From the NCBI GenBank assembly GCA_014804185.1, contig JAAVAG010000164.1:1-7574 (forward strand): a stretch of DNA of 7,574 nucleotides, in the 5' to 3' direction. Each line of letters opens with the position of its first letter. The stretch's first letter is position 1. The position numbers were made by a program, and so were the translations under genes. Origin of the DNA: Lachnospiraceae bacterium. Its GTDB lineage: Bacteria; Bacillota; Clostridia; Lachnospirales; Lachnospiraceae. Under the pieces are notes generated by a model. It worked only from the letters and a program-made list of their open reading frames with translations. It made no database searches and had not been told where the DNA came from. Below are positions 5,519 to 7,574 of the stretch, one piece after another.

Positions 5519-5724
5519 AAAACAAATAATAAATGGACATGCGGCGCATATTTTGCCTGTTTTTGTAAATGAATAAACAGAAGTCGGTATATTTCATGAA
5601 ACGGGACATGCCCCACAGGGACGAAAGGTGTATAAATTTAACAAAAAGAATAAAAAACATAAAATAATTATGTGCGTTATGCACATAGAAAAGAAAAAAC
5701 TCGTCAGATATTTTGGAATAAATA
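5519..5724. other. AT-rich murC/glgC intergenic stretch without a recognisable gene
   Basis: Between the two divergent promoters I see no convincing gene. A 73-codon minus-strand frame (5508-5729) is low-complexity Phe/Tyr-rich, lacks a good ribosome binding site and overlaps the murC promoter. The stretch holds one palindrome (5669-5687) and one GC-richer patch (about 5601-5625), including an 8-bp direct repeat GGACATGC at 5535-5542 and 5604-5611. Confidence 0.6.
5669..5687. promoter_or_regulatory. Palindrome in the murC/glgC gap, possible operator
   Basis: A perfect 7-bp inverted repeat, TATGTGC and GCACATA, with a 5-bp centre. It lies about 38 bp upstream of the glgC -35 and 150 bp upstream of the murC -35. 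It contains TTATGCACA (5677-5685), a match to the DnaA-box form TTATNCACA. It could be the site of a dimeric regulator of glgC or a DnaA site; nothing decides between them. Confidence 0.4.
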
Positions 5725-5753
5725 TTCACTTTCTGAAAAGTATGTGTTATAAT
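5725..5753 (+). promoter_or_regulatory. glgC promoter
   Basis: TTCACT (5725-5730), a 17-bp spacer and a consensus TATAAT (5748-5753) preceded by TGT, giving an extended -10. The predicted start is near 5760, about 32 nt before the ATG at 5792. GAGG (5781-5784) lies 7 nt before that ATG. No room is left for a large leader structure. Confidence 0.75.
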
Positions 5754-5791
5754 GAATATTACTTAAGAGCGAGACAGGATGAGGTGATGAT

Positions 5792-7066
5792 ATGATCAAG
5801 AAAGAAATGATCGCCATGCTGCTGGCCGGAGGGCAGGGCAGCCGTCTGGGGGTACTTACATCCAGAATGGCCAAGCCTGCGGTGGCATTTGGCGGCAAAT
5901 ACCGTATTATTGATTTTCCCCTGAGCAACTGCATTAACTCCGGGGTGGATACGGTGGGCGTTCTTACGCAGTATCAGCCGCTGCGCCTGAATACGCATAT
6001 CGGTATTGGCATTCCCTGGGACCTGGACAGAAATATCGGCGGTGTGACTGTACTGCCGCCCTATGAGAAGAGTTCCAACAGTGAGTGGTATACGGGGACG
6101 GCAAACGCGATCTATCAGAATATCAACTACATGGAGACCTATAATCCGGAGTATGTGCTGATTTTGTCGGGGGATCACATTTACAAGATGGATTATGAGG
6201 TGATGCTGGATTTTCACAAAAAGAACGGGGCGGAAGTGACGATTGCCGTGATGCCGGTTCCCTATGAGGAAGCGAACCGTTTCGGTATCGTTATCGCGGA
6301 TGAAAACCGCAGAATTCAGGATTTTGAGGAAAAGCCGGATCATCCCAGGAGCAATCTGGCGTCGATGGGCATTTATATTTTCAACTGGAAGACTCTGCGG
6401 CGGGCGCTGGTTGAGATGGCGGCCCAGCCTGCACTGGATTTCGGCAAACATGTCATCCCTTACTGTCATGAGAGAAAAATGCCGCTCTATGCGTATGAGT
6501 TCAGCGGCTATTGGAAAGATGTCGGCACGCTCCATTCCTATTGGGAGGCCAATATGGAACTGATAGACATTGTTCCGGAATTTAACCTTTATGAGGAATA
6601 CTGGAAGATCTACACCAAAAGTGAGATCCTGCCGCCGCAGTATGTTTCGGCGGACAGTGTGGTGGAGCGGAGTATAATCGGCGAAGGGTGCAGCATCTAC
6701 GGCAGGATATACAATTCTGTGATCGGGTGCGGCGTTACCATCGGTGCGGGAACCGTAATCAGGGATTCCATAGTGATGAACAATACAGTGATTTACAGCG
6801 GAGGTGAGGTAAACAAAGCAATTGTGGCAGAAAACGTGATGATTCATGAGAATGTGAAGCTTGGCGTCGGGGATGACAGGCCCAATGAGACTGCTCCTCA
6901 TATTTACAACCATGGACTTGTCACCATCGGTGAGAGAAGTGAAATTCCCGCGGGCGTAGCTGTGGGCAGAAATACTGTGATAGCGGGAATTACGACATTG
7001 TCCGATTATGATAATTATTATCTCGCCAGCGGAAGAACATTGATTAAGGCAGGTGAACAGGAGTGA
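5792..7066 (+). CDS. glgC: Glucose-1-phosphate adenylyltransferase (ADP-glucose pyrophosphorylase), catalytic subunit
   Basis: 424-residue cytoplasmic enzyme making ADP-glucose and pyrophosphate from glucose 1-phosphate and ATP, the committed step of bacterial glycogen synthesis. The nucleotidyltransferase domain has AGGQGSRLGVLT (residues 12-23), MAKPAVAFGGKYRIIDF (26-42), TGTANAIYQN (101-110), SGDHIYKMDY (126-135, with Asp128 in the catalytic position) and FEEKP (178-182, with Lys181 in the glucose-1-phosphate-binding position). Residues ~285-400 are a left-handed beta-helix of hexapeptide-like repeats (SIIGEGCSIYGRIYNSVIGCGVTIGAG region, then IVAENVMIHENVKLGVG), the usual allosteric and oligomerisation domain. 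Length and motifs are complete. The ATG is supported by GAGGTG just upstream. It overlaps the glgD start by 4 bp, so the two are translationally coupled. Confidence 0.96.
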   Translation: MIKKEMIAMLLAGGQGSRLGVLTSRMAKPAVAFGGKYRIIDFPLSNCINSGVDTVGVLTQYQPLRLNTHIGIGIPWDLDRNIGGVTVLPPYEKSSNSEWYTGTANAIYQNINYMETYNPEYVLILSGDHIYKMDYEVMLDFHKKNGAEVTIAVMPVPYEEANRFGIVIADENRRIQDFEEKPDHPRSNLASMGIYIFNWKTLRRALVEMAAQPALDFGKHVIPYCHERKMPLYAYEFSGYWKDVGTLHSYWEANMELIDIVPEFNLYEEYWKIYTKSEILPPQYVSADSVVERSIIGEGCSIYGRIYNSVIGCGVTIGAGTVIRDSIVMNNTVIYSGGEVNKAIVAENVMIHENVKLGVGDDRPNETAPHIYNHGLVTIGERSEIPAGVAVGRNTVIAGITTLSDYDNYYLASGRTLIKAGEQE

Positions 7067-7574
7067 GAGCGATTGGAATTATTTTAGCGGGCGGTAATAA
7101 CCATCGAATGAAAGGACTGTCGCAGAAACGTGCCATCGGAGCGATGCCTATTGCCGGAAGCTACAGAAGCATTGACTTTGCGCTTAGCAGTATGTCCAAC
7201 TCCCGCGTTCAGAAAGTAGGAATATTTATTCAGTACAATGCCAAGAGCCTGGCGGAACATCTGAGTTCTTCAAAGTGGTGGGATTTTGGGCGCAAGCAGG
7301 GGGGATTGTGTATTTTTACTCCCGCAGTGACGGCAGACAACAGCAACTGGTATCTCGGGACGGCGGATGCCCTCTATCAGAATCTGGACTTTTTGAGAAA
7401 CAGTCATGAACCATATGTTGTGATTGCCTCCGGCGACTGTGTATATAAGCTGGATTTCAACAGAGTACTGGAATATCATATTGAGAAAAAAGCGGATATT
7501 ACGGTGGTGTGCAAGGACATGCCGGCGGGAATGGACGTGGGAAGATACGGCGTTATAAAGATGAATGAAGAAAG
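7063..7574 (+). CDS. glgD: GlgD, regulatory paralogue of ADP-glucose pyrophosphorylase (3' end beyond window)
   Basis: The first 170 residues of a GlgC-like protein that continues past the right edge. It starts at GTG (7063-7065), which overlaps the glgC stop codon as GTGA, with AGGTG 7 nt upstream (7051-7055). It aligns with GlgC throughout: LAGGNNHRMKGLS (residues 8-20), YRSIDFALSSMSNS (34-47), YLGTADALYQN (97-107), SGDCVYKLDF (123-132). The active-site loop is altered: GGQGSRL becomes GGNNHRM, the Lys of MAKPA is Ile25 in RAIGA, and the Lys of FGGKYR is Ser33 in IAGSYR. This is the known pattern of GlgD in Gram-positive bacteria, a catalytically weak or inactive subunit that associates with GlgC and raises or tunes its activity. 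Whether that applies here is inferred. Confidence 0.93.
   Translation, partial: MRAIGIILAGGNNHRMKGLSQKRAIGAMPIAGSYRSIDFALSSMSNSRVQKVGIFIQYNAKSLAEHLSSSKWWDFGRKQGGLCIFTPAVTADNSNWYLGTADALYQNLDFLRNSHEPYVVIASGDCVYKLDFNRVLEYHIEKKADITVVCKDMPAGMDVGRYGVIKMNEE

Noticed and set aside
5508..5729. Small membrane-like protein of 73 residues on the minus strand
   Set aside because: AT-rich DNA gives Phe/Tyr/Ile-rich translation by default. There is no convincing ribosome binding site, and its end overlaps the murC promoter.
5759..6913. 384-codon open frame on the minus strand
   Set aside because: It is antisense to glgC. The His/Arg/Ile-rich translation is a typical shadow of a well-conserved gene.

Overview
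The window looks like core chromosome of a low-to-mid GC Gram-positive bacterium of the Clostridia, most likely Lachnospiraceae. The reasons are the divergent ~400-residue PRPP synthetase, a protein with two DnaD domains next to a DnaC/DnaI-type helicase loader, the catalytic/regulatory GlgC-GlgD pair, a QueT-family transporter, and AGGAGG-type ribosome binding sites with sigma-A-like promoters. The taxonomic call is by recognition of protein families, not by a search.

Layout. Positions 1-5388 are read on the minus strand. In transcription order they hold murC (3967-5388, GTG start), its strong intrinsic terminator, a 284-bp control region, and then a tight cluster of a DnaD-domain protein (2564-3682), a helicase loader (1573-2544, TTG start) and a PRPP synthetase (366-1562). 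Last comes a separately promoted queT-like gene that runs off the left edge (1-246). From 5792 the plus strand carries glgC (5792-7066) and the start of glgD (7063 to the right edge), overlapping by 4 bp. murC and glgC are divergent, separated by about 400 bp of AT-rich DNA with a promoter facing each way and one clear palindrome.

How the genes work together. The DnaD protein and the loader are the helicase-loading (primosome) step of replication, and a PRPP synthetase co-transcribed with them links replication to nucleotide supply. MurC adds L-alanine to UDP-MurNAc in peptidoglycan precursor synthesis. GlgC and GlgD make ADP-glucose for glycogen. QueT-type proteins are the substrate-binding part of an ECF transporter for queuosine precursors.

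Most of the window is ordinary housekeeping DNA. The parts worth a second look are non-coding or sub-genic: (i) tandem 9-bp DnaA-box-like units, TGTGGANAN, repeated on both sides of the murC terminator just upstream of the DnaD/loader promoter; (ii) an 18-bp in-frame repeat inside murC giving a Cys-rich Ala-Cys hexapeptide array; (iii) a folded queT leader whose shape would suit a ribosome-binding-site pseudoknot such as a preQ1 riboswitch; (iv) a palindrome in the murC/glgC gap. I see no mobile element, tRNA, rRNA or CRISPR array.
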